From Phytophthora colocasiae (Eukaryota; Oomycota; Peronosporomycetes; Peronosporales; Peronosporaceae): a stretch of 64,000 nt of DNA. The stretch is from positions 682,001 to 746,000 of the forward strand of contig JAGKQI010000045.1 in the NCBI GenBank assembly GCA_018806915.1, in the 5' to 3' direction. The position numbers and the translations under genes were made by a program. The number at the start of each line of letters is the position of its first letter. The first letter of the stretch is position 1. The notes beneath the pieces are model-generated. The model saw nothing but the letters and a program-made list of their open reading frames with translations. It was not told where the DNA came from and made no database searches. This document shows positions 22,644 to 33,600 of this stretch, in pieces.

Positions 22644-23879
22644 ATGGCCAAGTTTAACGTGCATGATGTGGCTCTGCCGGAAATCAAGTTGTCACCGGAG
22701 CGCCAAGCATCGTTGATTGCCGAGGTTGAAGCTGTAGTGCAAAACACACTGGAGCTGCGATCGGCCTTTGCCGCTGGTGGACGCCAGCTTGACACCTCAG
22801 CGTGGAAGCTTGTCAGAACCAAGGACGACGTGCGCGCGTACCGTTCGCGTCGCGCGTTGCACGGCGTTGACCCGTCCGAGACGCGCACGGATATGTCGGA
22901 CGCGCTGTCTTCGTCGTCGTCATCCAGCTCTAGAACCACCATGAACAAGATCTCCGGCACCGCTTCGTCCGCTTCTTCCAACGACAGCGACCGTCTCCGC
23001 GCCAGGAAGACGGCGCGCCCGCCCGCCGTTGTGCTGTCCGGTACAGTCGACGGCACGGCCGAAGATGCCGTTCTGGGCATGCTCGCCGATTCCGAGCAGC
23101 ATTGTTTGATGCGCCAAGCGTATCTAGGCACGGAGCTCGAGGACTCCCGTTTGCTGCTCGTTTTGGTCCGACCAACTCCTGAGAACCCGTTCTCGTTCGT
23201 CGGTGTCAAATGGGGACGACAGACATACGGCCGGTTCAGCCAACCACGTGACTTTGTCTTTCTAGAGTCGACAGGTATCACCAAGGACGCCCGCGGCGAG
23301 ACAATCAGCTACGGTCTCCGCCAGTCGACGGATCTGTCCGACGTGTTGACGTTGCCCCGGTCAAACGAGGTGCTGCGTGGCCACCTGTCCGTTTGCCAGA
23401 CGTTCGCCAACAGCGGCGTTCCCGTTGCAGGTTCCCGTCACCATTCTGTCGAGATGTTCTCGCGCGCGTTCCTCCAATTAGACGGTGACGTGCCGGTGAA
23501 CGTGGCGGCTTCAGCCTTCGCAGAGAAACTAATGGCGCTCGTGGGCACAATGGAGTGTGCGACCGCCTACAAGCTCACATGGATGATGAGACAGTCGTCC
23601 CGTCAGGCTCGACCAGGCACCAGTGTTCACGGCTCAAGTAGTCACTGCGCTAACTGTACACGTAGCCTCAACAAACTTACCAACCTGCTGCTTTCGCGCG
23701 GGGGAGTGTGTCAGGTTTGCCGCCGTTCATACTGCGGCAAATGCTCAGTGAACAAGAAGATCTCCATCGGTATCGGCAGTGAAGTGATGCAGAAGTCCAT
23801 GCTCTTCTGTCTTGAGTGTCTACTGGAAGCCAAACACATCTCGGCTCGTGAAGTGGCTGTGGACCAGCAAAAGTGGTAG
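22644..23879 (+). CDS. START-like / FYVE-like zinc finger protein, 411 aa (copy 1)
   Basis: Single-exon gene. Residues of about 25-300 form a START-like lipid-binding region (SAWKLVRTKDDVRAYRSRR, GTVDGTAEDAVLGMLAD, FSFVGVKWG, RDFVFLESTGI). A Ser-rich insert follows the first strands. From about residue 334 there is a FYVE-like zinc finger with four Cys pairs: CANC, CQVC, CGKC and CLEC. It keeps the CRRxxCGKC core but lacks the N-terminal WxxD and the classical HHC. FYVE domains bind phosphatidylinositol 3-phosphate on endosomes; whether this variant does is open. The start MAKFNV matches MPKFNV and MGKFRL in the two tandem paralogues. No secretion signal, so it should act inside the cell. Confidence 0.88.
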   Translation: MAKFNVHDVALPEIKLSPERQASLIAEVEAVVQNTLELRSAFAAGGRQLDTSAWKLVRTKDDVRAYRSRRALHGVDPSETRTDMSDALSSSSSSSSRTTMNKISGTASSASSNDSDRLRARKTARPPAVVLSGTVDGTAEDAVLGMLADSEQHCLMRQAYLGTELEDSRLLLVLVRPTPENPFSFVGVKWGRQTYGRFSQPRDFVFLESTGITKDARGETISYGLRQSTDLSDVLTLPRSNEVLRGHLSVCQTFANSGVPVAGSRHHSVEMFSRAFLQLDGDVPVNVAASAFAEKLMALVGTMECATAYKLTWMMRQSSRQARPGTSVHGSSSHCANCTRSLNKLTNLLLSRGGVCQVCRRSYCGKCSVNKKISIGIGSEVMQKSMLFCLECLLEAKHISAREVAVDQQKW

Positions 23880-25263
23880 ATGTCTTCATTGCAGATGTAG
23901 TTAGACTGAGAGGCTGTGGTCCTCCATGAATTGGACTTATACGGCACACAGGAAGCTACTGCGAAGGAAAGTTGACCTCGTGGACGTTCGGGAGAGTGCG
24001 TCAGTATATACTACGTAGTACTAGTCTTCCCGTGGTTGTCTGTTGCTACCGGTAGGGCTCTCTCTGTAGATACTAGTAGTATGAATTTCACAGTAATGGA
24101 AGAGATCTTCGTGCTCATCTATTCGTCTTGCAGCAGCGATGAGAAGATATCCGTCGCGAACGAAGCGAAGACTTGTACCAGATACTGAAGAAGGGTTACC
24201 GGTATCCTGTATGTCTGCAAACCCAACCTACACTTTGAAGAACTGGAGCATTCTAAAGGCCTAGCAACAACAAACGACGTGGGCTTGTCTGCTTGCTGGT
24301 CTTACAGATTATTTCTCCGGACCGTACTGGCAAGTAATCGGTCTATCGGTTCGCGTCTCAAACTTTGGACCAAGAAATCTCCAATGTCCCATGACGATCG
24401 CATTCGCATTTACTTCTTCTGGCACAAGCCAATAATCGCGGAAAAGCCTTACGTGATTTCCTCCTCTGGCTTCAAAAACTACCTCGTCGCCTTGACCGAA
24501 CTCAAGTTTGAAGTGCCGATGAAACCTTTACATACAATCGAAGCACGAAAGTCATCAAACAATTGCGTTAGGATACGATTGCGGGCAGCGTTGATTCAGT
24601 GCGGTTGAATTCAAGCTCGCTGTACACAAGAGTCGGAATGTGAAGCCACTCAACAACGCTTAAAGCCAGGAGTTTTCTAAAGATTAATTACCTGTCAGCC
24701 GTACTTGAGCCATGGCTTGGAAGGTAGCAGATGCCAGTGTTCAAAATGTCCATTGTCTTTATAGCTCACGCCGGCTTTTTCGGCTGGTTGATTGGTAACG
24801 CCAAGCTGCCGAAGCTACCAACGCCAGCTTCGGTCTCAGATAAATGCGGTGGCGTTCGTGTGTGTCCTATCGAGTATTGAGCGCAGGTACCCAGCTCCAA
24901 TGGCTCTAGCAAATTGCTTAGGCAGTTTTGAGTGTTGCCTCGAGCCAACGTTCTTACGTTCAGAGCGCCATAACTTGTCGAGTTTGACATGTGTTGTAGC
25001 GCTGCGTTGCAATTCGGCCGCGGACAGTGCAGAAGAGTCTTCGTTGACAAGCAATTGAGGGCCTCAATTTTGAGGCAAGTTGCAAGTCAGCACATCCCGG
25101 CCGAAGCGGCAGGATAAAGGCGATTGATGTGTCAGCGCCTTCCACCTGGAAGCGAGCGTGTTGATGCTGGACAGCTCCGTCGCGGAGAGGCACCGCCAGT
25201 CAGCGACGACAGTCAGTCGCTCTCATTTGAAGAATCTGCGCGTAGCCCGCAAGTGTATTCACC
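23880..25263. other. Intergenic between START/FYVE copies 1 and 2
   Basis: No supported gene. An open frame at 24279-24608 matches nothing I know. CAATTGCGTTAGGATACG near 24564 weakly resembles the 27-bp repeat at 2.7-3.0 kb. GCTCTCATTTGAAG at 25219-25232 is an initiator-like sequence about 30 bp upstream of the next start codon. Confidence 0.4.
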
Positions 25264-26523
25264 ATGCCCAAGTTTAACGTGAAAGAGGTGGACCTTCCTC
25301 CTTTTGAGATAACCCCCGAGCGCCATGCAGCTCTGCTTGCTGAGGTGGACGCAGTCGTGCAGAACACGCTCGACCTACGTAGCGCCTTTGCAGCGGGTGG
25401 ACGTCAGCTTGACACGACCGCATGGAAACTTGTGAAAACCATGGACGACGTCCGTGCGTACCGGTCCCGGCGTGCGCTGCATGGCGTCGCGGAGGCCACG
25501 GATTCACGCGCAGATACATCCGACCTTGCCTCTAGGTCTTCTTCGTCCAACTCGAGCTCACAGCGATCCACCATGGACAAGATCGCCAGCCTCGTGTCTT
25601 CGACGTCGTCCGGCAGTGAAAACCAGTACCGCAAACCGCGAAAGACGGCGCGCCCGCCGGCGGTCGTCATCTCCGGCGTCATCGACGGCACGGCGGAAGA
25701 TGCCGCGTTAGGTATGCTGGCAGACACAGAAATGAACGCGAAAATGCGCGAGTCATACCTCGGAACGGAGCTGGAAGATGCCCGTTTGATTGCCGTTCTG
25801 GTGCGTCCGACGGTTGAGAATCCGCTCAACTTCATCGGTTTGAAGTGGGGGTTGCAGTCGTACGGTCGATTCAGCCAGGCGCGTGACTTCCTGTTCCTCG
25901 AGGGCTCTGGACTCACCACGGACGCGAAAGGAGAAGTCGTCGCGTACGGCATCCGTCAGTCCGTCGACCTGTCCGACATCCTCAACCTGCCGCGTCCACC
26001 GAATACGATCCGTGGCAACATGTCCGGCTGTCAGACTTTCGGTAACACGATTCAGTCGACCAACTCACGCCATCGCACCGTCGAGATGTTCTCACGTGCA
26101 TTTATCGAGATGGATGGAGATTTGCCCGTGAACGTGGCCGCGGCTGCCTACGCCGAGAAGCTCATGGCCCTCGCGACCAGTATGGAATGTGCGAACGGCC
26201 ATAAACTCACGTGGATGATGAAGCAGGCAACGCGACAGGTGCGTCCAGGCACTGGCAGCGTTCTCGGCCGAATGACGATGAGCACGCACTGCGCTAATTG
26301 CACGCGCAGCTTGAGCAAGTTCCGGACGTTGGTGTTGCAGCGTGGAGGCTCGTGCCAGATCTGTCGTCGCGTGCTGTGTGGCAAATGCTCAGTGAGTAAA
26401 AAGATCTGCGTGGGTATTGGTAGCGAAGTGCTGCAGAAATCAATGCTGTTTTGCCTCGAGTGCCTACTGGAAGCAAAGTCGCTGCCAGCTAGGAACGTGG
26501 CGGTGGATAAACTCAACTGGTAG
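25264..26523 (+). CDS. START-like / FYVE-like zinc finger protein, 419 aa (copy 2)
   Basis: Intact single-exon tandem paralogue of the gene at 22644. It has the same layout: MPKFNVKEVDLPPFE start, TTAWKLVKTMDDVRAYRSRR, Ser-rich insert, GVIDGTAEDAALGMLAD, FNFIGLKWGLQSYG-like core (here LNFIGLKWG) and the four Cys pairs CANC, CQIC, CGKC, CLEC from about residue 342. It ends VAVDKLNW. Divergence from copy 1 is spread along the protein, concentrated in the Ser-rich insert, so the duplication is not recent. Likely a cytosolic or endosomal lipid-binding protein by family; the ligand is unknown. Confidence 0.88.
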   Translation: MPKFNVKEVDLPPFEITPERHAALLAEVDAVVQNTLDLRSAFAAGGRQLDTTAWKLVKTMDDVRAYRSRRALHGVAEATDSRADTSDLASRSSSSNSSSQRSTMDKIASLVSSTSSGSENQYRKPRKTARPPAVVISGVIDGTAEDAALGMLADTEMNAKMRESYLGTELEDARLIAVLVRPTVENPLNFIGLKWGLQSYGRFSQARDFLFLEGSGLTTDAKGEVVAYGIRQSVDLSDILNLPRPPNTIRGNMSGCQTFGNTIQSTNSRHRTVEMFSRAFIEMDGDLPVNVAAAAYAEKLMALATSMECANGHKLTWMMKQATRQVRPGTGSVLGRMTMSTHCANCTRSLSKFRTLVLQRGGSCQICRRVLCGKCSVSKKICVGIGSEVLQKSMLFCLECLLEAKSLPARNVAVDKLNW

Positions 26524-28541
26524 ACTCGTCTCGGCGTGGAGCACTTCTGTAGATAGATATTGAATCCGTGCAAATGAATATTAGCTCCGTTCTCCAACAA
26601 CGACACCATTTTTGCTGTCATCATGACGAAAAATAAAACACTTCGGGACAAGGTGGTGGTGTTGTAACTTACAGAAGAGGAATCCTAGACTCGACCTTAC
26701 TCTTCTTCGACGTTGCACCAAGCGACGAGAAAGTAGAGGCTTCGAGGCGAGTAATCTTCGCTGACAGGCAAATCCTGGCGACCAACTCTAGCCCAGCGCC
26801 GGGACGAACGGGTGCAGCAATTGGTCGTTGAAGAGCTCATGTGAAGTAAGCCTATCGTTCGGGACAGCGCGACATCTTTCATGACGGCTCGACAGTATTT
26901 TATTGTGTTCGATTGTGCGTTGCTTCGCGAGTTTTCGCAACACAGTGAGTCGTCTTTGACGCGTGATTGCATTGCACCATGCAATTTGCACGCATCCCAT
27001 CAACAACCCGATCTTTCAACTTTCCTGGTTGAAGGAGAGCACTCAACTCGAGCGATCCCCCCGCTGTTAGAAAGCACTGCGTAAAACGGCGTACGTTGCT
27101 AGAATGCGTGGCCAACGGTGTCCGCTGAGCGCATACACCGATCGACAGAATGCAGCGTCCATATAAAAAGGGCGCCTGTGATATAAAATTGTGTGCACAT
27201 TTTGTTATCAACCAATCAAATTGCCCGATGCAGCGTTCAATCGCTAAAATAAAACTCCACCAGCCACTCGATAAAACGGAGGTCTCCACCAGCCACTCGA
27301 TAAAATGGAGGAAGCGGACGAGGAGTCCTCGCAGCCCCCACCACCCGCGACAGTATTGCAGGAAGCAAAGGAGGTTGCCACACACAGGCCTCCTTGACGA
27401 GGTGTACGCGCCAGCCAAACAACGCCGCATGCACTACACAATACAAGAAAAACGACGTGTCCTTTTAAGCTATAGAGGGGCTAAGCCAACGCAAAGCTAC
27501 GCAAGAGCAACAGCTACTGCTACGACGGCGAAAGGAGAGCGCTTGGCTACGATAAAGCGTGCCATTTCAGCCTGGGAATCCATTAAACCGTCACTAGTGC
27601 AATTTTTAGTGCAAAATACAGCTGCTCTCTATCTTTTACCAAAATCGATATTAATTCGCTCTCACATAACCAGTCTACACGCGCCGAACAGACTTTGCAC
27701 CTGCGGGAAAGTGGTCGTTGCATTCTGTCGATCGGTGTACCACAGAGGGCGGACTAGGAGATATCCTACGGCTTCAAATCGCTGACGTCCAGCTCACGCC
27801 ACAAGTTGCTCGGGTAAACGTGTCACTTCAGCACCTCAGCAGCGATAACTTACTGCCAGAGAGATCACGGCGCGACGGTATCACCAGAAAGCCCAGTGTA
27901 GCATGTCGAGTTTCCTCCCGCTTTTCGTCATCGTGGAATCTAACGATGGCGTTGCACTGCGACTTGCAGAGGTGGCCGGTGATATCTTAACTCACATATG
28001 GCCCTGGCTTGCAGTTCCAGTGCATCCACCATCAAACCTTGGATAGACTCGAAGATAAGCGCGCTCGATGGTGGCCAAGAAGGCTCTTCTCCTCGAGCTC
28101 GTTCGGAGGCGAAGGAGTTGCTCGTGGCTCTGTGAATGGGCTCGTCTAGACGATGCCCCACGGTCTCTGTAACTCTCACCATGCACACACTTCCTCTCTC
28201 CTCTTGGATTTGACCTTCATGTCGATCGCACTGCATGGCTTTCGGGGCGACGGACATACAAACTCCACTTGGTGGCGAAGCCTGGCACCATTTACGACAC
28301 CGTCAGCTGGCGAGTCAGTCGCGAGCAGCTTCTTTTGCAGACATCAATGCTGTCCCCGTCACGACGAAGTCCTCGACGTTTTCGTCCAGTGCTCGACTGT
28401 CACTCTCCGAAAGTCTTAGGTCACCTCACACCAAGCTCGTCGACCTACAAGACCTGCCTATCCATCCAGTGCAAGACACTGTCGACTACCAGTACACTGT
28501 CATTCACCGAAACAGCACGTAGAGCAACGGATTAACTAGCA
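26524..28541. other. Intergenic with transposase-like HTH fragment
   Basis: Mostly non-coding. Around 27430-27595 the plus strand reads MHYTIQEKRRVLLSYRGAK and then a segment ending TIKRAISAWESI. This is reminiscent of the helix-turn-helix N-terminus of pogo/Tc1-like transposases, but it has no DDE part and no paired terminal repeats that I can see. No other gene is supported. Confidence 0.35.
27256..27313 (+). repeat. Tandem pair of a ~29-bp unit
   Basis: CTCCACCAGCCACTCGATAAAA followed by CGGAGGT or TGGAGG occurs twice head to tail, directly before the HTH-like fragment. Only two copies are present. Confidence 0.7.
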
Positions 28542-29756
28542 ATGGGCAAATTCAGACTCCCTGATGCCGGTCCGGACGTGCAGTTGTCTCCTGAACGCCG
28601 GGCAGCGTTGATCGCGGAGGTGGATGCAGTGGTGCAGCACACGTTGGAACTGCGCGGGGCGTTCGCTGCCGGCGGCCGGCAGCTCGACAAGGAGGCGTGG
28701 AAACTGGTGAAAACCAAGGACGACGTCCGTGCGTACCGGTCGCGTCGCGCGCTGCACGGCGGCGTGACGCACCAGGATGTCCTGTCATCCAGTTCGTCCT
28801 CTGACTCCAACTCGCATAGATCGACTATCGACAAGATCACGAGCATCGCGTCGTCCAATTCTTCGGGTGACAGTGATCATTTGAGACTGAAGAAGACTTC
28901 ACGACCGCCGGCCGTCGTGCTGTCCGGTGCTATTGACGGCACGGCCGAAGACGCCGCGTTGGGTATGCTGGCTGATACCGAAGCGCACGCTATGATGCGT
29001 AACTCGTATCTCGGAACGGAGCTAGAGGACTCGCGTCTGCTTGCTGTTCTAGTGCGTCCGACAGAGGAAAGACCGCTCAACTTCATCGGGTTGAAGTGGG
29101 GACTGCAATCGTACGGCCGGTTCAGTCAGGCCCGTGATTTCCTGTTCGTCGAGGCTTCAGGACTCATGAAAGACGCCAAAGGCAAGACCGTCGCGTATGG
29201 TGTACGCCAGTCAGTGGATCTATCGGACGTGTTGAAGCTGCCACGCCCAGCAAGTGTCATCCGCGGACACATGTCCGGTTGCCAGACGTTCGCGAACACG
29301 GGGTTGCCGTCTACAGATGCCCGTCACCGGTCCGTGGAGCTGTTTTCTCGTGCGTTTTTGGAACTGGACGGCGACGTGCCGGTGAATGTAGCAGCTACAG
29401 CGTACGCGGAGAACCTCATGGCTCTCGTCAACTCCATCGAGTGTGCTAACGCCTACAAACTCACGTGGTTGATGAAGAAAAGCGCACGCACGGCTCACAG
29501 CCGGTCCGGATCGGCCAGTCACTGCGCCAATTGCACGCGCAGTCTCAACAAGCTTGGGAACCTGTTGATGCAGCGCGGCGGCACTTGTCAAGTGTGCCGT
29601 CGTGTGTTGTGCGGCAAATGCTCAGTGAACAAGAAGATTTCGGTTGGAATTGGCGCTGAAGTGATGCAGAAATCGATGCTTTTCTGTCTCGAGTGTCTTC
29701 TAGAGGCAAAAAAACTCCCTGCTCATAATGTGGCCGTGGACATGCTCAACTGGTAG
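28542..29756 (+). CDS. START-like / FYVE-like zinc finger protein, 404 aa (copy 3)
   Basis: Third intact member of the tandem array. It starts MGKFRLPDAGPDVQLSPER and shares with the others KEAWKLVKTKDDVRAYRSRR, GAIDGTAEDAALGMLAD, LNFIGLKWGLQSYGRFSQ and SVDLSDVLKLPRP. The zinc finger has Cys pairs CANC, CQVC, CGKC and CLEC from about residue 328 and ends VAVDMLNW. It is the shortest of the three because its Ser-rich insert is reduced. No intron. Same inferred role as the others; no evidence separates their functions. Confidence 0.88.
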   Translation: MGKFRLPDAGPDVQLSPERRAALIAEVDAVVQHTLELRGAFAAGGRQLDKEAWKLVKTKDDVRAYRSRRALHGGVTHQDVLSSSSSSDSNSHRSTIDKITSIASSNSSGDSDHLRLKKTSRPPAVVLSGAIDGTAEDAALGMLADTEAHAMMRNSYLGTELEDSRLLAVLVRPTEERPLNFIGLKWGLQSYGRFSQARDFLFVEASGLMKDAKGKTVAYGVRQSVDLSDVLKLPRPASVIRGHMSGCQTFANTGLPSTDARHRSVELFSRAFLELDGDVPVNVAATAYAENLMALVNSIECANAYKLTWLMKKSARTAHSRSGSASHCANCTRSLNKLGNLLMQRGGTCQVCRRVLCGKCSVNKKISVGIGAEVMQKSMLFCLECLLEAKKLPAHNVAVDMLNW

Positions 29757-30148
29757 TTAGATGCTGAACAGATGCGTGTGTTTATATAGTAAAAGAAGAA
29801 AAAAAATTATACCAAGCACTACAGTTCCTCTTAAGCCTGCACAAATGTGGCTGGGTTTACACCCGTCCATTTTTCCTTCGGAATGGATGCCGGGTCGATA
29901 GCGTTGGAGCTGAGTAACGACAAATGAATCCCCCGAACCACCTGCTTGCGTGTCCCCCGTTAGAAGAGTTTCCAGTTGCTGCATCAGAGCTGGGATGCCT
30001 TGGAAGCCACTGGAAGGAGTACACAACGCCACCAGCTTCACTTCGTTCACGGAAGTCTGACCACAGTCGAAAACAGGTTAGTTATTGAATTCTAGACTCA
30101 ATAGCAAGAGAATAGAATTTCACTTACTCTTCAAGACCAGTGTCGGGG
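29757..30148 (-). other. Possible 3' exon of an unidentified gene next to piggyBac 1
   Basis: A minus-strand frame (29757-30050) starting NEVKLVALCTPSSGFQGIP follows a good acceptor (CTGTGGTCAG near 30063), and a donor (AAGA then GTAAGT) lies near 30127-30132. This suggests the last exon of a gene whose upstream part was displaced by the piggyBac element at TTAA 30149. I cannot identify the protein and the frame across the splice is uncertain. Confidence 0.3.
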
Positions 30149-30196
30149 TTAACTCTTAGAACGCGAGGGGGTGACATGGACGTGATAACAAAACCC

Positions 30197-30221
30197 CTTA
30201 TACCCTCCCGGAGGGTATAAG
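30197..30221. repeat. Perfect subterminal palindrome in piggyBac 1
   Basis: CTTATACCCTCC and its exact complement GGAGGGTATAAG are separated by a single C, 45 bp inside the left terminus. A candidate transposase-binding or hairpin site. Confidence 0.8.
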
Positions 30222-30678
30222 AATTACTATGAAGTAAAGCATATCATACTTACCAGAAGTATAATTTTGGATGTTTTGTGTACCGGTTGTAGCTAACCTC
30301 CTCGGTAATAATCCGCGCAAAAAGGATGCACACACACACATGGAATTTTAAGCCAATTGTAACTAGGCCAGAAATTTTTCGATATTTATGAAATCAGTGG
30401 TGGAACGGAGAACGCGTGACATCACATCCAGATCTACTCAATCGACCACCTCTCCCTATCCGTGCAGCTATCAGCACCCCCTCGCAATGCAATCGCTACC
30501 AGTACGTTCAGTCTAGCCCAGGCATACGCAGATGAGCAGAATCGGACGCTGTATTTAATGTTTGATATACGTATCCTAAGATGCTGTCCAACATATATTA
30601 CTCTGCTGCTAATGCTCTGTCTCGAATGCGAGTTGCTTTGGGGGCAAACTCACCATTTTGCCAAGCCAAGTGCCAAAT

Positions 30679-33600
30679 TTAAGAGCACGTGAGACCTTCA
30701 TTCTTCTTATACCCCCGCACCTTATTGCACAAGGTGATCAAACCGCGCTTTCCTTGTGAACACGGCTCGCAATAAAATGTCGACGTTCCCCCGCGTTTTT
30801 TTCCTTCAGGCTTGTAGTACGAGCACACCTTGCATTGCCTCTGTCTCAAACGCTGGATGCCACTATTCATCCGAACATCGGATGTCTGAGTTAGCGTGTG
30901 CTCGCCTTGCACAGGTCTCGGCCTTTCAGTTACATCATGACCCCCCGAAGACATTCTTGTCTGGGTGAAGCTGTCTTCTGTCTCCTCAATCAGAGCTTTG
31001 TGTAGTGCTGCAAGAAACTCGAAGTGTGAGTTCCTTCGTTTCTTCGTCTTCTCCCAGATATGCCTGTGCAAAATGTACGCATTCACCAACGCCATATCTA
31101 CCAAGCCTAGAAAGAGGCCCTTGTAGTATTTATTGAATCTGTCATACCGAACAGCATAAGTTAGTAAATTTAAGCCATCCCTGTCATGATAGCATTTATA
31201 CCTGATAGCCATTTGCATCGAATAAGCTTGAAGTCGCAATTGGTCATGACGATCCACCCCTCCCATGTACCGTTGGTACTCAGCTACGAGTCCTGGGCAG
31301 GGTACGTTACTAGGCGGCCCACTCCTCTCGCGTCTCCGCACAGTCGTAGGCTCGGCGATTACATGTGACGCCAGGAAATACACGATAGTATTGTCTGCCC
31401 ACATCAAGGACACAAGTCCTGGGTTGGACTTTGCCACCGCCATTTGGAACGTGCCCCGTGGAGTACCTGCTCGACGCTTTTTATGAGGGTAGTTCAGCTG
31501 ATTGCACCAGCCTTTGCGGTCAGTCTGCATGGTGCCGACGTAATTGAACCCCATCGTACGAAGCTGCTGAGCAAGTGGTATTGAGGAGTAGTAGCGGTCT
31601 CCAACTACGAGTCGCCGGCCTTCGTATGGGAGTCCCCGAAATACGCATGCAATGTTTCGAACGACTGCAGCGGGGCCATTCTTAGTGTCCATTGATTGCG
31701 AGCCTTCAAGATCACCAGACCTACCAATGTCCATCTCAACTCTACGGAAACACACAAACCACAGGGTGCCGTGTCAGCATAAACTCAAATATTTATGGTG
31801 AACATGTCAGTATACGCACCTCTTGCAGTAACCCGTCTCCGCGCAGCAAGTCATGACACACTTAGAACCCCACCTGTGTGGTTTGTCTTTCATGAAGGTC
31901 CTTGTCGGGTTGCGGCGGTTATGAGAAGGAAGAACACCTTCGTCAATCGAAACGCGTGAGCCAAGAACGTAAGCCTCTTTGAAGGTCTTCTCCAGCACCG
32001 ATAGAATTGACCTGACCTTCCAAGCTCGGTCTGTTGCAGCTGCTGGGTCTGTGTTGTCCGTGAAGTGAATAAACCGCGAGATCTCTCGAAAGCGGTCTCG
32101 ACGCATCACTTTGGTGAAGGTGCCACCAGGTATAACCCCAATTTCTTTCGAGCACCAATGCATTTCCATGCTCTTGGTGGGGCTCAGTGCGTGAGCAAGC
32201 ATCAAACCAACCCATTGCACAACTTCATGGGGTAAAACCTGTTGAAATTTCTGTAGGTTCCTGAGTAATGTAGCCCTAGTTCGTTGTGTCCGATGCGTAA
32301 CAGCACGCTCCTTCTCCTCTGCCTTCTCAAGTCTTGCGTCTAGCGTTTGCCTCCAGTAAAGGTTGGTCTGCGTAGCCACTTGACGCCAAAATGTCTTCGG
32401 CAGAAAGTAGTAAAAGAGCTTGAGTGGGGACTTTGATGCCGGCATAACATCTCGCGATGGGCCGCAATATCCGTCGTACATCTTGTCTATGACTGGGTCA
32501 TGGACGATATCTGCATTGACATTCTTTGGAAGTACATTCCAGCCGTCTTGCTTCATTTGGTCCAGCTGTTCGTCATTGAAAACTTCAGATGACGCTGTCA
32601 GCAAATAACCACGATTAGATGTTGATTTTGTCATAACAAAGGTCACAAGCTTACCTTCAATACTCATGTGCAAGCGTTCACGCTCAGCAGCAGACATCCG
32701 GTTAGTAACACGATTTGTCTCTCTTTGAAAGCTGGCAGTCTCGTTCTTCTCAATATCAGTCGCATCACTATCTGTGTCCTCGCCGGAAACACCTGCCGCT
32801 TCAGCTGAGTCGTCACCACCTTCACCATCCGTGTCCAAATAGGTGGTGCCGTCGGAACCAACAATATTGGGGTCCAGAGCATCAACATAGTCGAATCGAA
32901 GCGGCGAACTATTTCCAGTGTCCCGCAAAAGCTGACGGAGTCGTCACTATCAGGTCCGTGTTCGTGGTTCGTTCGGCTTCCTCGACTCGAAACTTGGAGC
33001 ACATCACCATCTTGCGTCTCTTCGTCACTCGCCCTATCATCGGTACCAAGATCATCGTCGTCGTCAGGGTTGTACGCATCATCTTCAGATCCAATCATCG
33101 ATACTTCGTCATGATCATATGAGGCAATGCCAACATAAGAATCAACATTTATACTCGTTGTATCAGCATGCTCGAGTGATGAGCTGTCAGCATTAGCATC
33201 CGGTCGTACACCCGCCGTGTCAGCATACTCAGTTGGCGTGGCGTCAGCGTCAGCATTAGCATCCGGTCGTACACCCGCCGTGTCAGCATACTCAGTTGGC
33301 GTGGCGTCAGCGTCAGAATTAGCATCCGGTCGTACACCCGCCGTGTCAGCATACTCAGTTAGCGTAGCGTCAGCGTCAGCATTAGCATCCGGTCGTACAC
33401 CCGCCGTGTCAGCATACTCGAGTTGAGCGTTGACAGTGTCAGCATTAGCTACAAGCAGATAAACACTACAAGTCAGCATCACGTTTTGATAAACACGTCA
33501 GCATATAGTCACGGTAATGTACCTCCCGGGCTAGTCTGAGCAACTTCATCCGCGCTATGTTGCGATTGTGGTGGCTCAACAGCTTTTCCATCCGTGTCTA

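Noticed and set aside
22616..23284. 222-codon minus-strand frame over START copy 1
   Set aside because: Shadow of the GC-rich sense gene; the sense frame has clear START and zinc-finger motifs conserved in paralogues.
29757..30050. Confirmed exon of a known gene
   Set aside because: Splice sites are present but frame across the junction gives a stop in two of three phases and no family is recognisable; kept only as a low-confidence feature.
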